Assembly (NCBI GenBank): GCA_024304875.1
Contig: JAMWZF010000226.1
Location: 1-5,256 of the forward strand
Origin: Paracoccaceae bacterium
Lineage (GTDB): Bacteria; Pseudomonadota; Alphaproteobacteria; Rhodobacterales; Rhodobacteraceae
Reading direction: 5' to 3'
Length of the DNA stretch: 5,256 bases
Part shown: positions 1-4,815 of the stretch, piece by piece
Numbering within the stretch: the stretch's first letter is position 1
How the letters are laid out: each line of letters starts with the position of its first letter
The notes under the pieces: model-generated
The model's input: the letters and a program-made list of their open reading frames with translations, nothing else
Told to the model about the DNA's origin: nothing
The model's database searches: none
Translations under genes and position numbers: made by a program

Positions 1-23
1 TAAGAGACAGCATCCTGCCGTGA
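1..23 (+). CDS. tsaB: C-terminal end of an upstream gene, probably tsaB (tRNA t6A biosynthesis)
   Basis: Only the last six codons are present, reading R-D-S-I-L-P and a TGA stop at 21-23; the 5' part lies outside the window. The stop shares the bases TGA with the GTG start of the acetyltransferase gene (GTGA overlap), the usual arrangement of translationally coupled genes. In alphaproteobacteria rimI is commonly preceded by tsaB, which encodes the non-catalytic partner of TsaD in threonylcarbamoyl-adenosine modification of tRNA. From memory, TsaB proteins of Rhodobacteraceae often end in a similar Arg-Asp...Leu-Pro tail. The call therefore rests on gene order and a very short tail, and six codons cannot prove it. 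Confidence 0.45.
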
Positions 24-427
24 CCGCGGAAGAGCTGGCCGAAACCCACGCGGCGGCGTTCCCGGGCAAGGGCTGGGGCGCCGGAACCTTCGGGTCCTAC
101 CTCGTTGACCCCAATGCGACGATCCACGGCGACGCCACGTCCTTCGCCGTCATCCGGCGGGTGGACGGAGAGGCCGAGATCCTGACCGTCGCGACCCATC
201 CCGACCGCCAGGGCGAGGGGCTGGCGACCACGATGCTGACCCGGGCGCTGCAGGCCCAGGCGGCGGCGGGCGCCACCGAGGTCATCCTCGACGTGGCCGA
301 GGACAACGCCCCGGCCCGCGCGCTCTATGCCCGGCTGGGGTTCGCCGAGGTCGCCATCCGCAAGGACTACTACCGGACAGCCGAGGGCACCCGCGTGACT
401 GCCCGCATCTTGCGCAAGTCGCTCTGA
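20..427 (+). CDS. rimI: Ribosomal protein S18-alanine N-acetyltransferase (RimI-like GNAT)
   Basis: This 135-residue GNAT-fold enzyme is predicted to transfer acetyl from acetyl-CoA to the N-terminal alanine of ribosomal protein bS18 in the cytoplasm. Motif A is clear: the strand E53-ILTVATHP leads into the pyrophosphate-binding loop R63-Q-G-E-G-L-A69. Motif B is D91-V-A-E-D-N96 followed by A99, L102-Y103 and G107-F108, then R114 and the Y117-Y118 pair typical of RimI. Y103 aligns with the proposed catalytic tyrosine (Y115) of enterobacterial RimI; the position of the proposed base Glu103 holds D91. The length is slightly short for the family (about 145-160). The GTG start at 20 is chosen because it overlaps the stop of the preceding gene and gives a family-like N-terminus (MTAEELAETHAAAF). 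The reading frame stays open to the window edge, so a longer N-terminus cannot be fully excluded. Other GNAT substrates are possible, but the tsaB-like neighbour supports RimI. Confidence 0.85.
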   Translation: MTAEELAETHAAAFPGKGWGAGTFGSYLVDPNATIHGDATSFAVIRRVDGEAEILTVATHPDRQGEGLATTMLTRALQAQAAAGATEVILDVAEDNAPARALYARLGFAEVAIRKDYYRTAEGTRVTARILRKSL

Positions 428-438
428 CGGCGCGTCAG
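424..438 (+). other. Short perfect hairpin overlapping the rimI stop codon
   Basis: CTGACG at 424-429 pairs with CGTCAG at 433-438 around a three-base GCG loop, and includes the TGA stop of rimI at 425-427. No run of T follows, so this is not a standard intrinsic terminator. It might protect the 3' end of the rimI message or be a chance palindrome. It is the only terminator-like structure between rimI and the transport operon. Confidence 0.3.
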
Positions 439-450
439 CCTTCAGCATGT

Positions 451-475
451 GGCGGTTTCCTAGGCAAAAAGCGCC
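451..475. promoter_or_regulatory. Imperfect inverted repeat just upstream of the -35 box (possible operator)
   Basis: GGCG at 451-454 is complementary to CGCC at 472-475, and TTT at 456-458 to AAA at 468-470, with a G/G mismatch at 455/471. A second imperfect palindrome, TTTCCTAGGCAA (456-467, one mismatched pair), is nested in it around CCTAGG. The element ends one base before the candidate -35 hexamer at 476, where a regulator of the transport operon could bind. No known operator consensus was recognised, so the role is inferred from position and symmetry only. Confidence 0.3.
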
Positions 476-505
476 TTGACCCTTCCCCGCCTGCGCTGCC
501 TTATT
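476..505 (+). promoter_or_regulatory. Candidate sigma-70 promoter of the nucleoside transport operon
   Basis: TTGACC at 476-481 matches five of six bases of the -35 consensus. The best -10 partner is CTTATT at 500-505, with an 18-base spacer; it matches only three of six bases. Strong -35 and poor -10 boxes are common in GC-rich alphaproteobacteria. The site lies in the only sizeable gap before the binding-protein gene and would give a 5' leader of roughly 70-75 bases. The -10 assignment is the weak part. Confidence 0.45.
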
Positions 506-540
506 CCTTGGTGATCCGGACGCGAAGCCGGACGGACCAG

Positions 541-561
541 CGGGGGCGCCACCGTCCCCCG
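541..561 (+). other. GC-rich hairpin in the 5' leader of the binding-protein gene
   Basis: CGGGGG at 541-546 pairs perfectly with CCCCCG at 556-561, leaving a nine-base loop. It ends 13 bases before the Shine-Dalgarno GGGAG at 575-579, so it does not cover the ribosome binding site. It could stabilise the 5' end of the transcript. There is no T-run, so termination is unlikely. No known riboswitch architecture fits in this short leader. Confidence 0.35.
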
Positions 562-574
562 ACATCAGACAACC

Positions 575-588
575 GGGAGACACCCATG
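575..588 (+). promoter_or_regulatory. Ribosome binding site that fixes the start of the binding-protein gene
   Basis: GGGAG at 575-579 lies six bases before the ATG at 586. This site, and the signal peptide that begins directly at this ATG, favour 586 over the in-frame GTG at 508-510 (no stop lies between), which would put 26 arginine-rich residues ahead of the signal peptide. Confidence 0.75.
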
Positions 589-1581
589 AGCTTCATGAAA
601 ACCATCCTCGGCGGCGCCGCTGCCGCCGCGCTGACCGCCGGCGCCGCGCTGGCCGAACCCGCCATCATCTACGACCTCGGCGGCAAGTTCGACAAATCCT
701 TCAACGAAAGCGCCTACACCGGCGCCCAGCGGTGGGCGGACGAGACCGGCGAGAGCTTTGCCGAGTTCGAGATCCAGTCCGATGCCCAGCGCGAGCAGGC
801 GATCCGCCGCTTCGCCGAGAACGGCAACAACCCGATCGTCATGGCCGGCTTCTCCTGGGCGACCCCGCTCTCCGAGGCCGCCGCCGACTACCCCGACACC
901 ACCTTCGTCATCATCGACGGCGTGGTCGAGGCGGACAACGTGCGCTCCATCGTCTTCTCCGAGCATGAAGGCTCCTACCTCGTCGGCATGCTGGCCGCGA
1001 TGGCCTCGGAAACCGGCACCGTCGGCTTCGTCGGCGGCATGGACATCCCGCTGATCCGCAAGTTCGGCTGCGGCTACGCCCAGGGCGTCAAGGCCGTGAA
1101 CGAGGACGCCACCGTCATCGCCAACATGACCGGCACCACCCCCGCCGCCTGGAACGACCCGGTGAAGGGCTCCGAGCTGACCCTGGCCCAGATCTCCCAG
1201 GGCGCGGACGTGGTCTTCGCCGCCGCCGGCGGCACCGGCGTGGGCGTGCTGCAGACCGCCGCGGACGAGGACATCCTGTCCATCGGCGTCGACAGCAACC
1301 AGAACTACCTGCACCCCGGCGAGGTCCTGACCTCGATGACCAAGCGGGTGGACAACATGGTCTACGACGCCTTCACCGCCGGCGAGAACGTCGAGCCCGG
1401 CTTCAACGTCATGGGCGTCGCCAACGAGGGCGTCGGCTACGCGGTGGACGAGTTCAACGAGGAACTGCTGACCGAAGAGATGCTGGCCGAAGTGCAGGCC
1501 GCTGCGGACGCCATCGCCTCGGGCGAGCTGACGGTCCACGACTACATGTCCGACGAAAGCTGCCCGGCGGTCGACTTCTGA
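586..1581 (+). CDS. BMP/PnrA-family periplasmic substrate-binding protein, nucleoside ABC importer
   Basis: This 331-residue protein should bind a nucleoside in the periplasm and pass it to the ABC importer encoded downstream. A Sec signal peptide is clear: M4-K5, a hydrophobic Ala/Leu/Gly core at about 7-20, and an A-L-A cleavage site after residue 23. There is no lipobox cysteine, so it is soluble, unlike the lipoprotein members in Gram-positives and spirochaetes. BMP-family landmarks follow in order: the G-x-x-D-x-SFN element with D36-K-S-F-N40; G88-F-S-W91; V146-GFVGGMDIPLIRKF160 with G163-Y; A212-A-A-G-G-T-G218 at a hinge/pocket loop; G234-V-D-S-N-Q239; and S250-M-T-K253-R-V-D256. Family length is usual. 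It has two cysteines, C162 and C326. The gene is first in the operon, 124 bases ahead of the next gene, with a stable hairpin after the stop. Family members bind purine nucleosides, other nucleosides or related compounds; the exact ligand cannot be read from the sequence. Confidence 0.93.
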   Translation: MSFMKTILGGAAAAALTAGAALAEPAIIYDLGGKFDKSFNESAYTGAQRWADETGESFAEFEIQSDAQREQAIRRFAENGNNPIVMAGFSWATPLSEAAADYPDTTFVIIDGVVEADNVRSIVFSEHEGSYLVGMLAAMASETGTVGFVGGMDIPLIRKFGCGYAQGVKAVNEDATVIANMTGTTPAAWNDPVKGSELTLAQISQGADVVFAAAGGTGVGVLQTAADEDILSIGVDSNQNYLHPGEVLTSMTKRVDNMVYDAFTAGENVEPGFNVMGVANEGVGYAVDEFNEELLTEEMLAEVQAAADAIASGELTVHDYMSDESCPAVDF

Positions 1582-1597
1582 TGACGGCACCATGACG

Positions 1598-1632
1598 GCC
1601 GGGCCGCGGGGGGGCTTCCCTCGCGGCCCGGT
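1598..1632 (+). other. Very stable intercistronic hairpin after the binding-protein gene
   Basis: CCGGGCCGCG at 1599-1608 pairs perfectly with CGCGGCCCGG at 1622-1631. The stem can extend inward through 1609:1621 (G-U) and 1610-1612 with 1618-1620, leaving a five-base loop GGCTT, and outward by a G-U pair 1598:1632. That gives about 14-15 pairs, nearly all G-C. It begins 17 bases after the stop of the binding-protein gene. No T-run follows (GCATCTGACG comes next), so full intrinsic termination is not expected. In ABC operons such hairpins after the binding-protein gene often block 3' exonucleases or partly attenuate, so that the binding protein is made in excess over the membrane subunits. 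That role is inferred. Confidence 0.65.
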
Positions 1633-1664
1633 GCATCTGACGACAGGGCATCCGGGGGGCCTTG

Positions 1665-1709
1665 ATGACCGACAACACCGATCCGATGCGCCGGGGGCCC
1701 TCCGCATGA
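1665..1709 (+). CDS. Possible 14-residue leader/coupling ORF before the NTF2-like gene
   Basis: An ATG at 1665 opens a frame of 14 codons (M-T-D-N-T-D-P-M-R-R-G-P-S-A) that ends at TGA 1707-1709. It is preceded by a G-run, GGGGGG at 1654-1659, five bases upstream, which could serve as a Shine-Dalgarno. Its stop overlaps the ATG of the next gene as ATGA (1706-1709), the standard geometry of translational coupling. The peptide resembles no family known to me and has no repeated regulatory codons of the attenuator type. It may be a coupling device for the weakly initiated downstream gene, or chance. No expression evidence can be read from sequence. Confidence 0.3.
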   Translation: MTDNTDPMRRGPSA

Positions 1710-2071
1710 GCACCGCCCTCGATCAGTTCTTCTCTGCCTGGAGCGTCGCCGACGCCGGCGCCCGCGCCGACCTGATCGCCGCTGCCATGGCCCCCGTCTT
1801 CTCCTACGCCGACGTGCGCAGCGAGGGGCGCCTCGCCACCCTGCCGCTCCTGAACGCCTACGTCGGCCAGTTCCCTCAGATGGCCCCCGGCTGGACCGCC
1901 ACCGTGGCGGACCGCAAGGAGGTCGCCGGCTATACCGAGGCCCTCGTCGCCTTCTCCGGTCCGGACGAGGACGGCACCCCCGTCACCCAGTACGGCACCT
2001 ATTTCGCCGACCTCGACGCCGAGGGCCGCCTCGCCACGCTGGTCGGCTTTTCCGGAAACGGGCTGACCTGA
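1706..2071 (+). CDS. Small NTF2/SnoaL-like fold protein, function unknown
   Basis: This 121-residue protein has no signal peptide or membrane segment and should be cytoplasmic. Its layout fits the cone-shaped NTF2-like fold: an amphipathic N-terminal helix with F8-F9-x-x-W12, a second helix around R20-A29, F32-S-Y34-A-D36 followed by G41, a helix at about T45-F56 with Y52 and F56, P61-G-W63, and late strands ending in G97-T-Y-F100-A-D-L-D104-A-E-G107-R-L and L112-V-G-F115. The start at 1706 is preferred over the in-frame ATG at 1592, which lies in the 5' flank of the strong hairpin and would add 38 low-complexity residues. The Shine-Dalgarno is weak (a G-run at 1693-1697). The stop is one base before the ATPase start, so it belongs to the transport operon. 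NTF2-like proteins include isomerases, dehydratases, hydrolases and plain binding proteins; no catalytic set could be assigned. A role in handling the imported ligand is only an inference from position. Confidence 0.72.
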   Translation: MSTALDQFFSAWSVADAGARADLIAAAMAPVFSYADVRSEGRLATLPLLNAYVGQFPQMAPGWTATVADRKEVAGYTEALVAFSGPDEDGTPVTQYGTYFADLDAEGRLATLVGFSGNGLT

Positions 2072-2072
2072 C

Positions 2073-3659
2073 ATGGCCGACACCGCTCCCGCCATCGAAC
2101 TCAAGGGCATCTCGAAGTCCTTCGGCCCCGTCCAGGCCAACAAGGACATCTCCTTCAAGGTCATGCCCGGCACGATCCACGGCATCATCGGCGAGAACGG
2201 CGCCGGGAAGTCGACCCTGATGAGCATCATCTACGGCTTCTACAAGGCCGACGAGGGCGAGATCTGGATCAACGGCCGCAAGACCGAGATCCCCGACAGC
2301 CAGGCCGCCATCGCCGCCGGCATCGGCATGGTCTTCCAGCATTTCAAGCTGGTGCAGAACTTCACCGTGCTCGAGAACGTCGTCCTCGGCGCCGAGGACG
2401 GCGCCCTGCTCGGCCCGTCGCTGGCTAAGGCCCGCAAGGAGTTGGCTGCCCTCTCCGCCGACTATGGCCTCAAGGTCGACCCCGACGCGGTGATCGAGGA
2501 GATCGGCGTCGGCATGCAGCAGCGGGTCGAGATCCTCAAAGCCCTTTACCGCCAGGCCGACATCCTGATCCTCGACGAGCCCACGGGGGTGCTGACCCCC
2601 GCCGAGGCGGACCAGCTGTTCCGCATCCTCGAAAGGCTCAAGGACGAGGGCAAGACGATCATCCTGATCACCCACAAGCTGCGCGAGATCATGGAGATCA
2701 CCGACACGGTCTCCGTCATGCGCCGGGGCGAGATGGTGGGCCATGTCCAGACCGCCGAGACCTCGCCCCCCGACCTCGCCGAACTGATGGTGGGCCGCAA
2801 GGTGCTGCTGCGGGTCGACAAGACGCCCGCGAAACCGGGCGAGGTGATCCTCAAGGTCGAGAACCTGAACGTGACGGACGAGAGCGGCGTTCACCGGATC
2901 AAGGACGTCTCCTTCGAGGTCCGCGCCGGCGAGATCCTCGGCATCGCGGGCGTCGCCGGCAACGGCCAGTCCGAACTGCTCGAGGTCCTTGGCGGCTACG
3001 AGAAGGGCACCGGCCGGGTCGAGATCCGGGGCGACAGCATCGACCTCACCGGCGCCCATTCCGACGGCCAGTCGCGCCGGGCGCGCGGCATCGCCCATGT
3101 CCCCGAGGACCGCCAGCGCGAGGGCCTGATCATGGACTACTTCGCCTGGGAGAACGTCGCTTTCGGCTACGAAGGGGACTACACCCGGGGCCTGTTCATG
3201 GACAATGCCGCCCTCAAGGCCGCCACGGCGGAAAAGATGGAGCGCTTCGACGTCCGGCCCCCGATCCCGACCCTGACCGCCAAGAGTTTTTCCGGCGGCA
3301 ATCAGCAGAAGATCGTCCTGGCGCGCGAGATCGAGCGCAACCCCGACCTCCTGCTCGTCGGCCAGCCGACCCGCGGCGTCGACATCGGCGCGATCGAGTT
3401 CATCCACCAGCAGATCGTCGCCCTGCGCGACCAGGGCAAGGCGATCCTTCTGGTCAGCGTCGAACTGGACGAGATCATGGGCCTCGCCGACCGTATCGCG
3501 GTGATGTTCGACGGCCGCATCATGGGCGAGCGCCTGCCGTCCGAGACGGACGAACGCGAACTCGGCCTGCTCATGGCCGGGATCACCGACACCAAAGGCG
3601 ACCATTCGGTCGAGGAGATCGAGCAGAACCTGGCCCGAAAGACCGGAGAGGTCCACTGA
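2073..3659 (+). CDS. Double-domain ABC ATPase of a BMP-type nucleoside importer
   Basis: This 528-residue cytoplasmic ATPase carries two fused nucleotide-binding domains, like YufO/NupO, RbsA and MglA. The N-terminal domain has Walker A G40-ENGAGKST48, Q-loop Q89, a degenerate signature V146-G-M-Q-Q150 in the family form ahead of R-V-E-I-L-K, Walker B I164-L-I-L-D168-E169-P, and switch H201. The C-terminal domain is degenerate: Walker A reads G293-V-A-G-N-G-Q299-S with Gln for the lysine, the Walker B region reads L-L-L-V-G430-Q431-P-T-R-G instead of D-E, and the switch His position falls in V461-S-V-E; its signature F406-SGGNQ411 is intact. This asymmetry is normal in the family and gives one competent and one degenerate ATP site. 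The ATG is one base after the preceding stop and lacks a good Shine-Dalgarno, suggesting translation coupled to the NTF2-like gene. The stop overlaps the permease start by one base (TGATG). Confidence 0.95.
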   Translation: MADTAPAIELKGISKSFGPVQANKDISFKVMPGTIHGIIGENGAGKSTLMSIIYGFYKADEGEIWINGRKTEIPDSQAAIAAGIGMVFQHFKLVQNFTVLENVVLGAEDGALLGPSLAKARKELAALSADYGLKVDPDAVIEEIGVGMQQRVEILKALYRQADILILDEPTGVLTPAEADQLFRILERLKDEGKTIILITHKLREIMEITDTVSVMRRGEMVGHVQTAETSPPDLAELMVGRKVLLRVDKTPAKPGEVILKVENLNVTDESGVHRIKDVSFEVRAGEILGIAGVAGNGQSELLEVLGGYEKGTGRVEIRGDSIDLTGAHSDGQSRRARGIAHVPEDRQREGLIMDYFAWENVAFGYEGDYTRGLFMDNAALKAATAEKMERFDVRPPIPTLTAKSFSGGNQQKIVLAREIERNPDLLLVGQPTRGVDIGAIEFIHQQIVALRDQGKAILLVSVELDEIMGLADRIAVMFDGRIMGERLPSETDERELGLLMAGITDTKGDHSVEEIEQNLARKTGEVH

Positions 3660-4810
3660 TGGACAAGATGCCCCCCTGGGCCGACGCGGTCCTCGTTCCC
3701 CTGTTCTCCCTGATCCTCGCCGCGATCATCTCGGCCATCGTCATCCTGCTGATCGGCGAGGACCCCTGGGAAGCGGTCAAGCTGATGGTGGACGGGGCCT
3801 TCGGGAACACCCGGAACATCGGCTACACGCTCTACTACGCGACCAACTTCATCTTCACCGGCCTCGCCGTGGCCGTCGCCTTCCACGCCCGGATGTTCAA
3901 CATCGGCGGCGAGGGGCAGGCGCTGCTGGGCGGGCTGGGGGGGGCCTATGCGGCGCTCTACGTGCCCTGGCCGCACTGGTCGCTGGCGATCCTTGGCGGG
4001 GCCGTGGCTTCCGCCGCCTTCGGTGCCGCCTGGGCCGCGATCCCGGCCTACCTCCAGGCCAAGCGGGGCAGCCACATCGTGATCACCACGATCATGTTCA
4101 ACTTCATCGCCGCGGCGCTGCTCAACTACTTCCTCGTCGGCCCGCTGAAGGCGCCGGGCATGGAGCCCGCGACCGAGACCTTCCCCGCCGCCACCCACCT
4201 GCCCAGCTTCGAGACGATGTTCGACCCGCTCTGGAAGGCCATCGCCGGGCCGGAAGCGGACGTGATCTTCCAGCGGTCTCCGGCCAACATCACCTTCTTC
4301 CTCGCCCTGCTGGCCTGTGTCGCGGTCTGGCTGCTGATCTGGCGGACGCGGATCGGCTACCAGATCCGCGCCTTCGGCTGGTCCCAGCCAGCCGCCCGCT
4401 ATGCCGGCTACTCGGCCACGAAACTCATCATGACCGCCATGCTCATCTCCGGCGGGCTGTCGGGCCTCATGGCCGTGAACCAGGCCATGGGCGACGCCGA
4501 GCGACTGGTGCTGAACGCCGTCGAGGGCGCGGGCTTCATCGGCATTGCCGTGGCCCTGATGGGCCGCAACCACCCGGTCGGCGTGCTGCTGGCGGCGATC
4601 CTCTTCGGCGCGCTTTACCAGGGCGGGGCGGAACTGGCCTTCTGGACCTCGATCCCGCGCGAGATGATCGTGGTGATCCAGGGCCTGGTGATCCTCTTCA
4701 CCGGCGCGCTCGACAACATGGTGCGGATGCCGCTGGAGCGCCTCTTCGTCGCCGGCGGCTACGGCAAGCGGCCCAAGGCGCCCAAGTCGCCTATCAAGCC
4801 CGCGGAGTGA
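3659..4810 (+). CDS. ABC importer permease, BPD_transp_2 family (YufP/NupP-like), first permease
   Basis: This 383-residue inner-membrane protein should form half of the transmembrane channel of the nucleoside importer. By eye it has about eight to ten hydrophobic segments, including residues 10-33, 56-76, 88-106, 108-132, 140-160, 213-230, 255-275, 290-310 and 330-350. Family landmarks are F80-NIGGEGQ87 after the second segment, R136-GSHIVITTIMFNF149, and the cytoplasmic stretch G-Y-Q-I-R-A-F-G-W-S-Q-P-A-A-R-Y-A-G-Y, which matches the conserved R-A-x-G-x-x-P-x-A-A-x-Y-A-G loop that contacts the ATPase. The C-terminal tail is basic and proline-rich (K-R-P-K-A-P-K). The start overlaps the ATPase stop by one base, so synthesis is coupled. 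Transporters of this class usually use two different permeases; this one matches the longer first permease, and the second is not in the window. An eight-G run at 3937-3944 lies in frame. Confidence 0.93.
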   Translation: MDKMPPWADAVLVPLFSLILAAIISAIVILLIGEDPWEAVKLMVDGAFGNTRNIGYTLYYATNFIFTGLAVAVAFHARMFNIGGEGQALLGGLGGAYAALYVPWPHWSLAILGGAVASAAFGAAWAAIPAYLQAKRGSHIVITTIMFNFIAAALLNYFLVGPLKAPGMEPATETFPAATHLPSFETMFDPLWKAIAGPEADVIFQRSPANITFFLALLACVAVWLLIWRTRIGYQIRAFGWSQPAARYAGYSATKLIMTAMLISGGLSGLMAVNQAMGDAERLVLNAVEGAGFIGIAVALMGRNHPVGVLLAAILFGALYQGGAELAFWTSIPREMIVVIQGLVILFTGALDNMVRMPLERLFVAGGYGKRPKAPKSPIKPAE

Positions 4811-4815
4811 CGATG
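4804..4815 (+). promoter_or_regulatory. Ribosome binding site of the LysE-family gene inside the permease end
   Basis: GGAG at 4804-4807 lies in the last permease codons and is five bases before the ATG at 4813. It supports this start, and the two-base gap after the permease stop suggests coupled translation. Confidence 0.65.

Noticed and set aside
508..585. N-terminal extension of the binding protein from the GTG at 508
   Set aside because: It would place 26 Arg-rich residues before a good signal peptide; the ATG at 586 has its own Shine-Dalgarno six bases upstream.
428..585. Riboswitch, such as a purine aptamer, in the leader of the transport operon
   Set aside because: The leader is about 70-75 bases with one simple hairpin; no three-way junction or conserved purine-aptamer loops were seen.
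1598..1632. Intrinsic terminator after the binding-protein gene
   Set aside because: The stem is strong but no T-run follows, and the genes after it clearly belong to the same transporter; it was kept as a stabilising or attenuating hairpin.
1601..1659. G-quadruplex formed by four G-runs in the 1582-1705 gap
   Set aside because: The loop between the second and third runs is about 30 bases and the first two runs are already in the perfect hairpin stem.
1592..1705. N-terminal extension of the NTF2-like protein from the ATG at 1592
   Set aside because: The segment runs through the stable hairpin and encodes Gly/Pro/Arg/His-rich sequence with no fold; the family-like N-terminus begins at 1706.
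565..1713. Long minus-strand open frame of 382 codons opposite the binding-protein gene
   Set aside because: It is an antisense shadow of a GC-rich gene: the protein is low-complexity Gly/Val/Asp/His/Arg-rich with no family resemblance, while the + strand frame is a clear BMP protein.
2949..3380. Inactivated second ATPase domain (missing Walker A Lys, Walker B Asp/Glu and switch His)
   Set aside because: The same degeneracy is the normal state of this ATPase family (YufO/RbsA-like), so it is not a lesion.
1983..3656. Minus-strand open frame of 557 codons opposite the ABC ATPase
   Set aside because: It is composed of repeated L/D/V/A/H-type residues typical of the reverse complement of GC-rich coding DNA; the + strand has all ABC motifs.
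3302..4573. Minus-strand open frame of 423 codons opposite the ATPase end and permease
   Set aside because: It spans two real genes on the other strand and has Gly/Asp/His-rich shadow composition with no domain.
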